Assembly: GCA_951804985.1 (NCBI GenBank)
Contig: OX638132.1
Span: forward strand, 85,502,696-85,566,695
DNA length: 64,000 bases
Reading direction: 5' to 3'
DNA from: Dryomyza anilis
Taxonomy: Eukaryota; Arthropoda; Insecta; Diptera; Dryomyzidae
Positions 44,470 through 53,659 of the stretch are shown here, piece by piece (position 1 is the stretch's first letter; each line of letters begins with the position of its first letter). Under the pieces are notes generated by a model. It saw nothing but the letters and a program-made list of their open reading frames with translations, ran no database searches and had not been told where the DNA came from. A program made the position numbers and the translations under genes.

Positions 44470-46033
44470 ACATCATAGTGTCTGTCTGTCTGTTTGTTCC
44501 AGCATCACGTCTAAACCACTGAACCGATTTAACTGAAATTTTGCACCAGGATACTATGGAGTCCGGAGGGTGTCATAGGCTATATATAGGCGGGATTGGA
44601 CAAAGGGGCGTGGAACCTCCCATACAACCTAAACTTTCAAAACGACATAACTCGGCACATACATAAGCAAAGAAGATGAAACAAAAACTCAAATACAAAA
44701 AAAAAATAAAAAAGCAAAAACACAAAAACAAAATCAAAAGTAAAAGCACAAAACTAAGCTATAACTCAAAAACAACAGAAAAATAAAAAAGAATAGAAAA
44801 CAAAAACAAAATCAACCACACTAAAATTCACCACACCAAAATTCACCACACTAAAACTCACCACACTAAAATTCACCACAGTAAAACTCACCACACTAAA
44901 ATTTACCAGACTAATATTCACAACACTAAAATTCACCACACAAAAACTCACCACACTTTTTTTTTGTTTTAGTGTGGTGAATTTTTAGTGGGGTGAGTTT
45001 AAGTGTGGTGAATTTTAGTGTGTTGAATTTTTGTGTGGTTAGTTTTAGTGTGGAAAGTTTTAGTGTGGACAGTTTTAGTGTGGTGAGTTTTAGTGTGGTA
45101 AGTTTTAGTGTGGAGAGTTTTGGTATGGTGAGTTTAAGTGTGATGAGTTTTAGTGTTGTGAATTTTAGTGCGGTGAGTTTTAGTGTGGCGACATTTGAGT
45201 GTAGTGAGTTTTAGTGTGGTGAGTTTTAATGTGGTGAAATTTTAGTGTGGTGAGTTTTAGTGTGGTGAATTTTAGTGTGGTGAGTTTAAGTGTGGTGAAA
45301 TTTTAGTGTGGTGGGTTTTAGAGTGGTGAATTTTAGTGTGTTAAATTTTTGTGTGGTGAGTTTAAGTGTGGTGAGTTTTAGTGTGGTGAGTTTAAGTGTG
45401 GTGAGTTTTAGTGTGGTGAGTTTTAGTATGGTGAGTTTTCATGTGGTGAGATTTTGTGTGGTGAGTTTTAGTGTGGTGAGTTTTAGTGTGGTGAGTTTTT
45501 GTGTGGTGAGTTTTGGTGTGGTGAGTTTTAGTGTGTTGAATTTTTGTGAGGTGAGTTTAAGTGTGGTGAGTTTTAGTGTGGTGGGTTTTAATGTGGTTAA
45601 TTTAAGGGTGAATTTTAGTGTGGTGAGTTTGTTTTTCTTTTTCTTTCCTTTTTTTGTTTTTCATTTAGTTTTGATTGTGGTTTTATGTGATTGGTTTTGT
45701 TTTTGTATTTTTGCTTTTGTTTTGTGCTTTTGCTTTATTGTTTTTAAATTTTTTTTTTGTATTTGAGTTTTTTGTTTCATGTTCGTAGCTGGTGAATGTG
45801 CTGAGTTATATCGTATTGTAAGTTTAGGTTGTATGGGAGGTGCCACGCCTCTTTGTCCAATCCCGCCCATATATAGCCTATCATTCCTTCCAGACCATAC
45901 CGCATCTGTGGTAAAAATTTCATGGAAATCGGATTAGCCGTTCAGACGAAGAAGCGGAACAAACGTACAAACGTCCAAACGTACAAACGTACAAACGTAC
46001 AAACGAACAAACAGATTTATTATATTAATAGGA
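44470..46033. mobile_element. Head-to-head Helitron-family compound (foldback)
   Basis: The right end (GTACAAACGAACAAACAG, then ATTATATTAATAGGA, then T) matches the 5' terminus of the Helitron at 30,419. The left side (44,470-44,810) is an inverted, diverged copy of the same terminal module (GTTTAGAC-type, ACTATGGAGTCC, GCCTATATATAGG-type words, GGGGCGTGGAACCTCCCAT) plus A-rich filler. The 15-bp arrays face each other around a centre near 44,960, so the whole can fold into a large stem. No CTAG end and no coding capacity. Confidence 0.7.
44817..45628. repeat. 15-bp minisatellite, inverted about 44,960
   Basis: From 44,817 to 44,957 the units read ACACTAAAATTCACC (minus orientation); from 44,968 to 45,628 they read GTTTTAGTGTGGTGA (plus). 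Same unit as 28,080-29,195. The 152-codon plus frame is an artefact. Confidence 0.95.
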
Positions 46034-47930
46034 TAATTTGAAATAAAAAATGACGTTAAAAAATTTCGTAAAATTTCTACAAATTATTTTGAGTGTAAAA
46101 AAACAAAGATATGAAAGGATTGAACTGGATTGGAATACGTTATAGAAATAACTTCTGGAACAGTAATAAACTAAATCGATAGCATTGAAATGAATGAAAG
46201 TTTAAAAAATACCGAAATATTCAATTATAGCATTTGTTTTTAATATGAAATAACAACATTATATGTATCTAATATTTTCCAAAAAAAACAAAACTTCTAC
46301 ATGTTCAATAGTTCTTCTGAGCCAAAGTTCATTTAATCGAAAATTAAAAATTTCAATGAATCTGTTATTGGAAACCACAAACTGTAATCGAGAACATTGT
46401 AAATTTATAATCATTAAAGCCACAAAAATGTTTAAAAGAACAAACCTACATTTTGTAAGTGAAAAACAAAAAACATAATAAAACCTCCAAACCCTCTGAA
46501 AAGTACTGTGCAATGCAATACAGCTTGCTTGACCCTTGGGTTCAACACGTTTCCTTAGACCAGGCCACAACAGCGCAACGAAGTAGACATGAAATTAACC
46601 AAAAGAAAAAACATAAAAAAAGAAGTAAAAATCTAAAAACAGTAGAAATAATGCAAAATAACGCTACCAAAAAAAAAACGGTGTCTGTGGGGATTCAGGT
46701 CAACCGACAATGTCATTTAATTTGCCACGAATTCTCGCTGAATTAATTTGCAGGTCCGTCGACATCAAAACAGAGTTGAGATCAGTGCCCTCACCGAATA
46801 CCGAACACCGTTGCCTACCAACAGCCAACAACGGCTCAACTTACAACGCAATGTTGCAATTATTGGTGGAAATAAATGCAACAACTGAATAACAATTTCC
46901 TATTTGGCCAAATGTAACTCGAAAATACACAGCAAAACCTCAGAAATAGCAGAGATTTAAATAGAATTTCTTTGGTGTTTTTTTTTTTTTTTTCGTTTGG
47001 TTTGTGCAAATTGCAACGCCGCCGCATGGCGCATGAAAATTGCCAACATAGCTTCTGCGGTCGTTTCAGCTTGCGTTGTAAACGTTGATGATGTTGATGA
47101 TGATGATTACGTGGATGACACGGGCGCTGACTGTGTCGAGGGATCAACGCATTCGTGGTCAACAAATACAAAATACTAAGGGATTTAGTTGATGTTTTTG
47201 TTTTTAGTTGCGCTTTTGCTGGTTGTAATGAGCAACCGCAGAATTATTTGTGTTGTTGTTGTTGTTGTGGTGACAACAACATATTTTTGATGTTGGTTTC
47301 AAATTGCAGTTAATGCTTAATTTGACGGTTTTTGCCGGTTTCCGTCTTTGAAATAAAACTATTTAATACGCAACATCAACACACAACGCAAAACCACTAA
47401 TCGCGCTTAAGAGGGCTACAAAAGTATCCTGTGAATTAGGGTGAACAACATTATTGAGGTTTCCATAGCTATTTTTATGTACAATTAATTTATTGCAATG
47501 AACTGTTCAGTAGGTTTTTTGTTTCTCTAATATTAGAAGCCAATAAACATACTAAATATAAAAACATACGAAGTTTTACGCATTGTTGTCGTATTTGTAA
47601 AATTGAATTTCTGCTTAAAAATTACCATAAAAGTTCATTATTCGAAACTTTAAAAGGACACATCATAAATACACAAAAGATACTAGTGGTATAAAATTTC
47701 AAGGTATTTCACATAAGGGTGTAGTAAAATTCTTTTAATTCACCACACCGAAATTCTTCATATTGGAACTCACCACACCAAAACTCACCACATCAAAACT
47801 GACCACACTAAAACATAATAAAACTTCTACGGAGAAGAATTCTACACCCAAAGAACGAATCAGTTGAGGCAACCGTTTTTATTTATTTGCCAACCGATTA
47901 ATTTAGTTATGTCAGCAATTTTGGTTACAC
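46034..47930. other. Unique-looking DNA; fragments of 15-bp array
   Basis: 46,480-47,180 is less AT-rich. An acceptor-like TTAATTTGCAG at 46,743-46,753 precedes a stretch open for about 45 codons, but no donor, start or domain supports an exon. TTGTTGTTGTTG occurs at 47,252-47,268. About 47,740-47,825 is a short remnant of the 15-bp array (CACCACACCAAAACT). Confidence 0.4.
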
Positions 47931-48412
47931 GGAGGAAAATAAAATTCTAAAACTCAACAAGAATTCGGTTAAAAAAAAAAATAGTAAAATTTGACTAATA
48001 TCAATAAAATACTACTAAAATTCAAGAATTTGTCATCTGAATATTAAGAAAGCAAATTACTTAGTTGTCAAAAAAGTAAACAAACTTTATTCAACTGGAT
48101 TTCCAGAAGTTAATTTATTGATTATTAAAAACCAAAAATTAAACGCAAAATTGTTGCTGTATTCTTCGCAAAAAGAACACGTGTTCCTCATTGTTGTTGT
48201 TTTCTCTGTCTGTAATATTCGCTCGTATGATTTTTTTTGCGAGGTCGCCAATTGTTTGCTAGTCTGCCTGTCTGTTGAATGTAACTGAGCCATATTTTTC
48301 TAGATATTCAGACATTAAGTTCTTAGGTATCAAAAAAGTAACTAAGTACAATTGGTCTGGTATCAAAAAACGGCATGATATACAATGTTTACATGTGTGT
48401 GTTTTCGATGTA

Positions 48413-48440
48413 CAGTTGGGAAAAAAATAATAGCACCACT
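48413..48440 (+). repeat. Tc1 left outer terminal repeat
   Basis: Outer transposase-site motif ending in TAGCACCACT at 48,431-48,440. Confidence 0.9.
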
Positions 48441-48610
48441 ATGAAAATTTTTTTATTAGTTCAAAAACAAACATTTAGTGTTGGAATTTTTTCAAATTTT
48501 GATATTTAGTATATTGATTAGTGTTCACCCTATACGAAAAAAGTAGTGCCACTCTTAGAATAATAATCGATATTTATTTTTTTGCGATTTGAATAGAAAA
48601 TGTCAAAAAA

Positions 48611-48635
48611 ATGGGGAAAAAAAAATAGCACCACT
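48611..48635 (+). repeat. Tc1 left inner direct repeat
   Basis: Same orientation as the outer motif; TAGCACCACT at 48,626-48,635, 195 bp from the outer one. Confidence 0.85.
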
Positions 48636-48753
48636 TACACATTCTTTAAAGAAACCGTTATGTTTTGATCGAAAGCACACGTTTTATAGATTTGACATTG
48701 TTCTTTATTATTTTGATCATTACGTGTAAAATAAATCAAATATTATATATAAA

Positions 48754-49749
48754 ATGGGTCGTGGAAAACACTGCAGTGCGGAGAAGCGCGAAATAATAAA
48801 AAAAATGATATTGGATGGAAAATCTTATAGGGAAGTTGGTCGATTGGTTGGGTGTTCCAACAAAATGATCCGTAACGCAATAAAATTCGAAGAAAAGACT
48901 GAAACACGTGGAAGAAAACGAGCCCTGGACCAGCATCACGTCAATAGGTTGATCCGCGAGAGCAAGAAGGATCCTTTCAAAGCTGCAACTGAGCTAAAAA
49001 AGGACCTTAATATAACTGCGACAGTGCAAACAGTTCGGACATGTCTCAGAGCACATAATTTAAAAGCCTGCAGCCCAAGAAAGGTCCCTCTTTTGACCAC
49101 AAAACATATTGCCAAGCGCATGAAGTTCGCAAAGAACCACCTAAATTGGCCAGCCCAAAAATGGAGGAATATTTTATGGACAGATGAGAGCAAAGTTGTG
49201 ATGTTTGGTGGAAAAGGTTCTCGTTCGTACGTCAGGCGTCCTCAAAACTCAGAATACAACCCAAAATATACGACGAAAACCATAAAACATGGAGGATCCA
49301 GCGTAATGGTATGGTGTTGTTTTTCATATTATGGAGTAGGTCCGATATATTGGATAAAAACCATAATGGACCAACACGTATACGTAAATATTTTGGATAC
49401 GGTGATGCTACCCTATGCACAAAATGAGATGCCGCTGGCATGGGTCTTCCAACAGGATAATGACCCCAAGCACACAAGTAAGAAAGCAAAGGAATGGTTC
49501 GGAAAAAATGCGGTCAACGTTTTGGAGTGGCCTGCGCAGTCACCAGACCTCAATCCCATCGAAAATTTATGGGCTGATGTAAAGAAGGCAGTTGCTGCTT
49601 CTAAGCCAACCAGCAGCGGATCACTTTGGGAAGTTATTCAGGAGTCCTGGAGCAATATTCCTCTAAAACGATGCCAGGATTTGGTTGAATCGATGCCAAG
49701 ACGATGCGAAGCCGTTATTGCCAATAAAGGCAACGCTACTAAATATTAA
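48754..49749 (+). CDS. Tc1-family DD34E transposase, intact
   Basis: A 331-residue protein, the usual Tc1-like length, in a single exon. Residues 1-50 form a helix-turn-helix (KREIIKKMILDGKSYREVGR), then a GRPR-like linker at 52-58 (RGRKRAL) and a second HTH at about 60-110. The catalytic core has the full triad: Asp144 (LWTDESKV), Asp235 (VFQQDNDPKHTS) and Glu270 (SPDLNPIENLW), with 34 residues between the last two (DD34E). The Gly-rich segment GGSSVMVWCC at 180-189 is typical. The start is AAAATGG just after an AT-rich leader. The product would bind the four end repeats and cut and paste at TA. No frameshift or stop; base use is less AT-rich than flanks, consistent with a recent arrival. 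Confidence 0.96.
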   Translation: MGRGKHCSAEKREIIKKMILDGKSYREVGRLVGCSNKMIRNAIKFEEKTETRGRKRALDQHHVNRLIRESKKDPFKAATELKKDLNITATVQTVRTCLRAHNLKACSPRKVPLLTTKHIAKRMKFAKNHLNWPAQKWRNILWTDESKVVMFGGKGSRSYVRRPQNSEYNPKYTTKTIKHGGSSVMVWCCFSYYGVGPIYWIKTIMDQHVYVNILDTVMLPYAQNEMPLAWVFQQDNDPKHTSKKAKEWFGKNAVNVLEWPAQSPDLNPIENLWADVKKAVAASKPTSSGSLWEVIQESWSNIPLKRCQDLVESMPRRCEAVIANKGNATKY

Positions 49750-49772
49750 ATTATAAGAACAATCTCACATTT

Positions 49773-49778
49773 AATAAA
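49773..49778 (+). terminator. Poly(A) signal of the Tc1 transposase
   Basis: AATAAA 24 bases after the stop codon. Confidence 0.6.
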
Positions 49779-49846
49779 AATTTAATTTAAAGTAATGAAG
49801 TTATTATTTATTTCTCATTTTTATAATCTTAAGTGCATATTTGAAA

Positions 49847-49872
49847 AGTGGTGCTATTTTTTTTTTCGATAA
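49847..49872 (-). repeat. Tc1 right inner direct repeat
   Basis: AGTGGTGCTATTTTTTTTTT, the inverse of the left inner motif. Confidence 0.85.
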
Positions 49873-50042
49873 TTTTCTTAATTTTTTGTAAAGTTCCTTA
49901 AATTTGTGGAAAACGGTTAATAAAATTATGAATTTTTTTCTTTTATTAGTTAGTTTAGAGTCTTCTGCTTCAAATAACCTATTCATAATTTTCTTAAACT
50001 TACAAATGTAAATATGAGGCTTTTAAAAACATTGCTCGTGGG

Positions 50043-50070
50043 GGTGGTGCTATTTTTTTTTTCGCAGCTG
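50043..50070 (-). repeat. Tc1 right outer terminal repeat
   Basis: GGTGGTGCTA followed by T run and CGCAGCTG; 196 bp outside the inner motif, mirroring the left side. Confidence 0.9.
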
Positions 50071-50076
50071 TATGTA

Positions 50077-50296
50077 CACCCAGAAAAAAATTCACTCAAA
50101 TCCCATTAAAATTGGTCAATAGGACAATTATTGATTTAATAGTATACAAAAAATAAATCTTTTCATATAAACTCAATGGCAATGTCATGGAATTTTCTAG
50201 TATTTAATGGTATTTTCCGATTAAAATAATAATTTATCCAATTGATTATTTTTAATAGTAAAAAAACTATTATTTATATAGTATTTTTTCTTGGTG
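50077..50296 (+). mobile_element. TA-type MITE, family M, best copy
   Basis: 220 bp, flanked by TA at 50,075-50,076 and 50,297-50,298. Ends CACCCAGAAAAAAATTCA and TATTTTTTCTTGGTG. It sits 4 bp beyond the Tc1 right flank. The TA flanks indicate mobilisation by a Tc1/mariner-type transposase, but the ends match neither transposon in this window. Confidence 0.9.
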
Positions 50297-50439
50297 TATG
50301 AATGTTAAAAACATAAAAATAGAAAAAACCAATTTTCCTACGTATATTGGTATGGTTTCAGTTTTTAAACATAAATTGGGATTACATTTTGTATAAATAC
50401 CAAGTTGATTTCATTCCATTGTTATCTAAATACACTATA

Positions 50440-51716
50440 AAGGGGTTTTCAATAAGAGCGCTACAAATAAAACAAAAACGGTTTTGGATATCAATGAAAT
50501 TCTTTATTCCTGTAAAAGTACGTTCGATGCCATTATGTATGGAACTCGATTTCTTTGCATGGCCACCACGGGCACGCTTGCAGAAGTCCAGACGCTGAAC
50601 CCAATTTTCGACGGTTTTCAAGCATAAATCGGCCGATACTGCTGCAATTTCATGTTCGATATTCGTACGAATTTCATCAATCGTTGGCATAGACCATAGA
50701 CTTGACGTAGCCCCACAGGAAATAGTCTAACGGCATCAAATCGCACGACCGAGGCGGCCAATCGACTGGACCATTTCGTGAGATAACACGTTCTCCAAAC
50801 TTGGTTTCCAATAAATTGATTGTGGCATTCGCTGAGTGGCTTGTGGCGCCGTCCTTTTGGAACCACATGTCCTCAAGTTAATATCATCCAATTGGGGCCA
50901 AAAATATTGGGTTATCATTGATCGGTAGCGATTCCCATTCACAGTAACGCCGGTCTTGATCATCACGGAAGAAGTACGGCCCAATGACGCCGCCGGCCCA
51001 TAAACCGCACCAAAACTGTAATTTTTTCGGGTTGCAATGATGACTCATGGAGTACGTGTGGATTGCTGTCTGACCAATAACGCATATTTTGTTTATTGAC
51101 GAAGCCATTCAGCCAGAAATGTGCCTCATCGCTGAAGATGATTTTTCGATGAAAATCCGAATCATTTTCATGTTGTTGCTCAGCCCAATTCAAGAACATT
51201 CGACGCTTCTGGTGGTCAAGCGGCTTCAGTTCTTGCGTCAATTTGATTTTGTAAGGATGTAGGCCAAGATCTTTTCGCAAAATTCGCCACAAGGACGTCA
51301 CAGAGATGCCCAACGCTTGAGAACGACGTTTGAGAGACACATTTGGGCTTTCTTCAACTGAAGCCTCAGCGGTAGCAATATTCTCGACACTACGGGCACT
51401 TCTTTGTCTCACTGGCACGGGAACATTTTGTACTGTGCCTGTGGATTCAAATTTTTCCACTAGACGCTCAATTGTTGATCTGCTAGGACGATTATGACGA
51501 CCATAAATTGGACGTAGCGCTCTTAACGTTGAGGCCACTGACTCCGAATTTCGGTAGTAAATTATAAAAATTTCGACACGTTCTTGGCTCGTATATCTTT
51601 TCATCATGAAATGACAAACTTTACTGAAGAGAAATGTTAAAAGAGCAGTAAGAAATATGGCGTCGTTTGCTGTCCCTGTCGATCTACTTTTGCAGCGTCC
51701 TATTTGAAAAACCCTT
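50440..51716 (-). mobile_element. DD41D (rosa-like) mariner transposon, defective
   Basis: A 1,277-bp element with TA on both sides (50,438-50,439 and 51,717-51,718). Ends (plus sense): AAGGGGTTTTCAATAAGAGC at the left; inverted right end AAGGGTTTTTCAAATAGGAC. The ~28-bp imperfect TIRs share AAGGG, TTTTCAA and CGCT-CAAA. The transposase lies on the minus strand with several frameshifts. The 5' leader (51,608-51,716) and first codons are the source sequence of the foldback MITEs at 17.8, 22.1 and 34.3 kb. Confidence 0.92.
50452..51607 (-). pseudogene. DD41D mariner transposase, frameshifted
   Basis: Begins MMKRYTSQERVEIF at 51,607. An intact frame continues to about 51,025: N-terminal helix-turn-helix, RPIYGRHNRPSRSTIERLV, and catalytic Asp160 (IFSDEAHFW). 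The frame then shifts near 51,025 (continues as WCGLWAGGVIGPYFFRDD), again near 50,970 (TGVTVNGNRYRSMI) and near 50,885 (WFQKDGATSHSA, catalytic Asp; PPRSCDLMPLDYFLWG, third Asp). Another shift near 50,690 leads to MPTIDEIRTNI and the end ENWVQRLDFCKRARGGH. The second and third Asp are in one uninterrupted piece with 41 residues between them (DD41D). The last frame runs on through the terminal repeat without a stop. Non-functional. Confidence 0.92.
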
Positions 51717-52000
51717 TACAATGCTTATGGGTAACATGCGGCAGGTTTATACATTACCAACAGTTGAGGCAGCAGAAGAGAATAAAGTGTATAAGGTAAG
51801 TAAGTAAACAGTTCCATAATAATAATATACATAGCTTAAATTAAATAATACAAATAAAATAAACAATTCAATTAAATTAAGTATTCAAAGAAGTCATTTA
51901 ATATACAAAAATACAAATAGGTAATAAAATTCTAAAAAAACAATAAATTACTTAAAATATTTTTTTTTTATGTTAGCTTCGAATTAAATGCTTTTAGTTA
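51717..52000. other. AT-rich spacer
   Basis: AT-rich DNA between the mariner and the right arm of the interrupted element; nothing recognised. Confidence 0.5.
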
Positions 52001-52431
52001 CTTTACTAGTTACACACGAAAAAACAGATGGTGCTGACAGACAGACAACGCAAAACAAAACATAATAATGACAAAGCAAGATCGAAAAAACAACAACTAT
52101 ACGAACACGTGTTCAGTAAATTATGGGATAAAAACAACAACAACATTTTTGATACCTAAGAAATTAATAACTGAATTCAATAATAAATCTACTTAGTTAC
52201 TTTCTCGATACCTAAGAAATTAGCAACTGAATTCAAGTATAATTCTACTTAGTTACTTTTTTTTGGACAACTAAGTAGATCCTTTTCTTGAAATTAAGGA
52301 TTTTTCGATTTAGCTGTATATCACTCCGTTTACTTCTTGATTTCTTCTAGATTTTAGAACTTTTTTCCCTCCATGTACGATATGTCGAGGAATTCAATCG
52401 ATTTCGATTACGATTTCACATCTATATACTG

Positions 52432-52651
52432 CACCCCGAAAAAAATACTATATAAATAATAGTTTTTTACTATTAAAAATATTCAATAGGATAAATTATT
52501 ATTTTAATCGGAAAATACCATAATATACTAGAAAATACCATGACATTGCCATTCAGTTTATATGAAAATTTTTATTTTTTGTATACTAATTAATCAATAA
52601 TTGTCCTATTGACCAATTTTAATGGGATTTGAGGGAATTTTTTTCTGGGTG
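52432..52651 (-). mobile_element. TA-type MITE, family M, copy 5
   Basis: About 220 bp, inverted relative to 50,077. Ends CACCCCGAAAAAAATACTAT and TTTTTTTCTGGGTG. The flanking dinucleotides are TG rather than TA, so either the target site or the ends have mutated. The interior closely follows the copy at 50,077. Confidence 0.88.
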
Positions 52652-52659
52652 TGTAATTC

Positions 52660-52900
52660 ATTCTAAGGTGTACGCAGATATTGTATACCACGAATATCGA
52701 GATATCAAAAAACATAGCGATATCGTTGTGATAAATATTTAAATATCGTAAAAATTTTAGAAATTAGTAGTGATAAAGCAACGAGATCGAACTTTATTAT
52801 CACAGTCATTTCGAGAAAACTTCGATCATCAAAGAGCTCCGAGACATGGACGACTGGTGAAACACGGGTCCCTGGTAGTTTTTGATGAAATCAGTTATCG
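52660..52900. repeat. Dispersed repeat shared with 19,180-19,460
   Basis: ATATCG words followed by GCAACGAGATCGAACTTT and CTCCGAGACATG, as at 19.2-19.4 kb. Confidence 0.5.
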
Positions 52901-53063
52901 TCACTATCATGCCAAAGGGGCGAATGTGTAATTTTTGACAATTGCATTTTTTTACATTTTGAATGTAGTTTTCTTCAAGTATACTGTGTCAAAATAGTGT
53001 GTGGTTTTGTTGTATATTTATAGCCACCAAAGACTAAACCAAAAGGTCGAATTCGAAAATCTT

Positions 53064-53362
53064 GTCATGCCAAAAGGGCGAATCTTTTCATTTATATGCC
53101 ATAACTCTTAATTGGTATAAGATATAATGGGGATGTAAAGGCATTAATTGTTTGTTTTTAAATAACCTATCGATTATTTTAAAATATTTTTTTGAATTTT
53201 TATTATTTGCAAGAAAAATGTGTGGCAAATTATTTTTAACTAATGATGTCAATCGATAGGTGTTTTGAAAACAAACAATTAATGCCTTTACACCCCTATT
53301 TTATCTAGCACCAATACAGAGGTATAGCATACAAATGAAAAGATTCGCCCTTTTGGCATGAC
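53064..53362. repeat. Hairpin: 112-bp inverted repeat, 75-base loop
   Basis: Arm 1 (53,064-53,175) starts GTCATGCCAAAAGGGCGAAT and includes GTAAAGGCATTAATTGTTTG and CCTATCGATT. Arm 2 (53,251-53,362) is its inverse with modest divergence. A third, direct partial copy lies at about 53,400-53,472 and a fragment (CATGCCAAAGGGGCGAAT) at 52,907. It could be a foldback element or a long-hairpin RNA source; no flanking duplication was found. Confidence 0.9.
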
Positions 53363-53492
53363 ATGATTTTCAATTTTTTGATTTTTTTTTAGTTTTTTAG
53401 CTATAACTCTTTATTGGTGCAACATAAAATAGTGATGTAAAGGCATTAATTGTTTGTTTTTAAAGCACATATAGATTGGCATCATTATCTGC

Positions 53493-53521
53493 AGGGCTGT
53501 TGTGCCGAACTATTATTATAG
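53493..53521 (+). repeat. SINE family 1-like 3' end fragment
   Basis: AGGGCTGTTGTGCCGAACTA followed by TTATTATAG resembles the last ~29 bases of SINE family 1 with about seven differences. Confidence 0.35.
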
Positions 53522-53584
53522 TAATGTCCGTCGAAAGGTAGCATCAATAGAGAAGATTTACATTTTTTGATGTTACAGTCGCGG

Positions 53585-53650
53585 TGGTTCGAAACGGCGA
53601 TGTTTCGACTCGTAGAACGACGCACCAACCAACTGAGCCAACGACGCTTT
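53585..53650 (-). repeat. tRNA-like sequence (degenerate SINE head)
   Basis: On the minus strand GTTGGCTCAGTTGGTTGGTG carries a good A box; about 35 bases later TTTCGAACCACC is a weakened B box. The arms do not form a proper cloverleaf. Unlikely to be a functional tRNA. Confidence 0.45.
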
Positions 53651-53659
53651 ATACATTAA

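Larger units (their letters stand above)
48413..50070 (+). mobile_element. Tc1-like transposon with IR/DR termini, apparently intact
   Basis: A 1,658-bp element flanked by TA (48,411-48,412 and 50,071-50,072). Outer ends: CAGTTGGGAAAAAAATAATA and, inverted, CAGCTGCGAAAAAAAAAATA, both continuing GCACCAC. A second copy of the end motif (GGGGAAAAAAAAATAGCACC at 48,613 and its inverse at about 49,847-49,870) lies about 195 bp inward on each side: four putative transposase-binding sites. It carries one uninterrupted transposase frame with a poly(A) signal (AATAAA at 49,773). Ends, target site and ORF are all present, so it may be active or recently active. Confidence 0.93.
47931..52380. mobile_element. 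Interrupted inverted-repeat element hosting a transposon nest
   Basis: Left part 47,931-48,370 and right part about 52,000-52,380 are diverged inverted copies. The outer ends are ACACGGAGGAAAATAAAATT and, inverted, ACATGGAGGGAAAAAAGTTC. Both contain the palindrome GAACACGTGTTC (48,176 and 52,103 areas), and the left TTAGGTATC...AAAGTAACTAAGTA is found inverted twice on the right. Between them sit the Tc1-like element, a MITE and the DD41D mariner. I infer one older foldback element split by later insertions, but two independent relics are possible. Confidence 0.45.

Noticed and set aside
46743..46890. Exon beginning after TTAATTTGCAG
   Set aside because: No donor, no domain, and the pyrimidine tract is weak; kept only as a remark.
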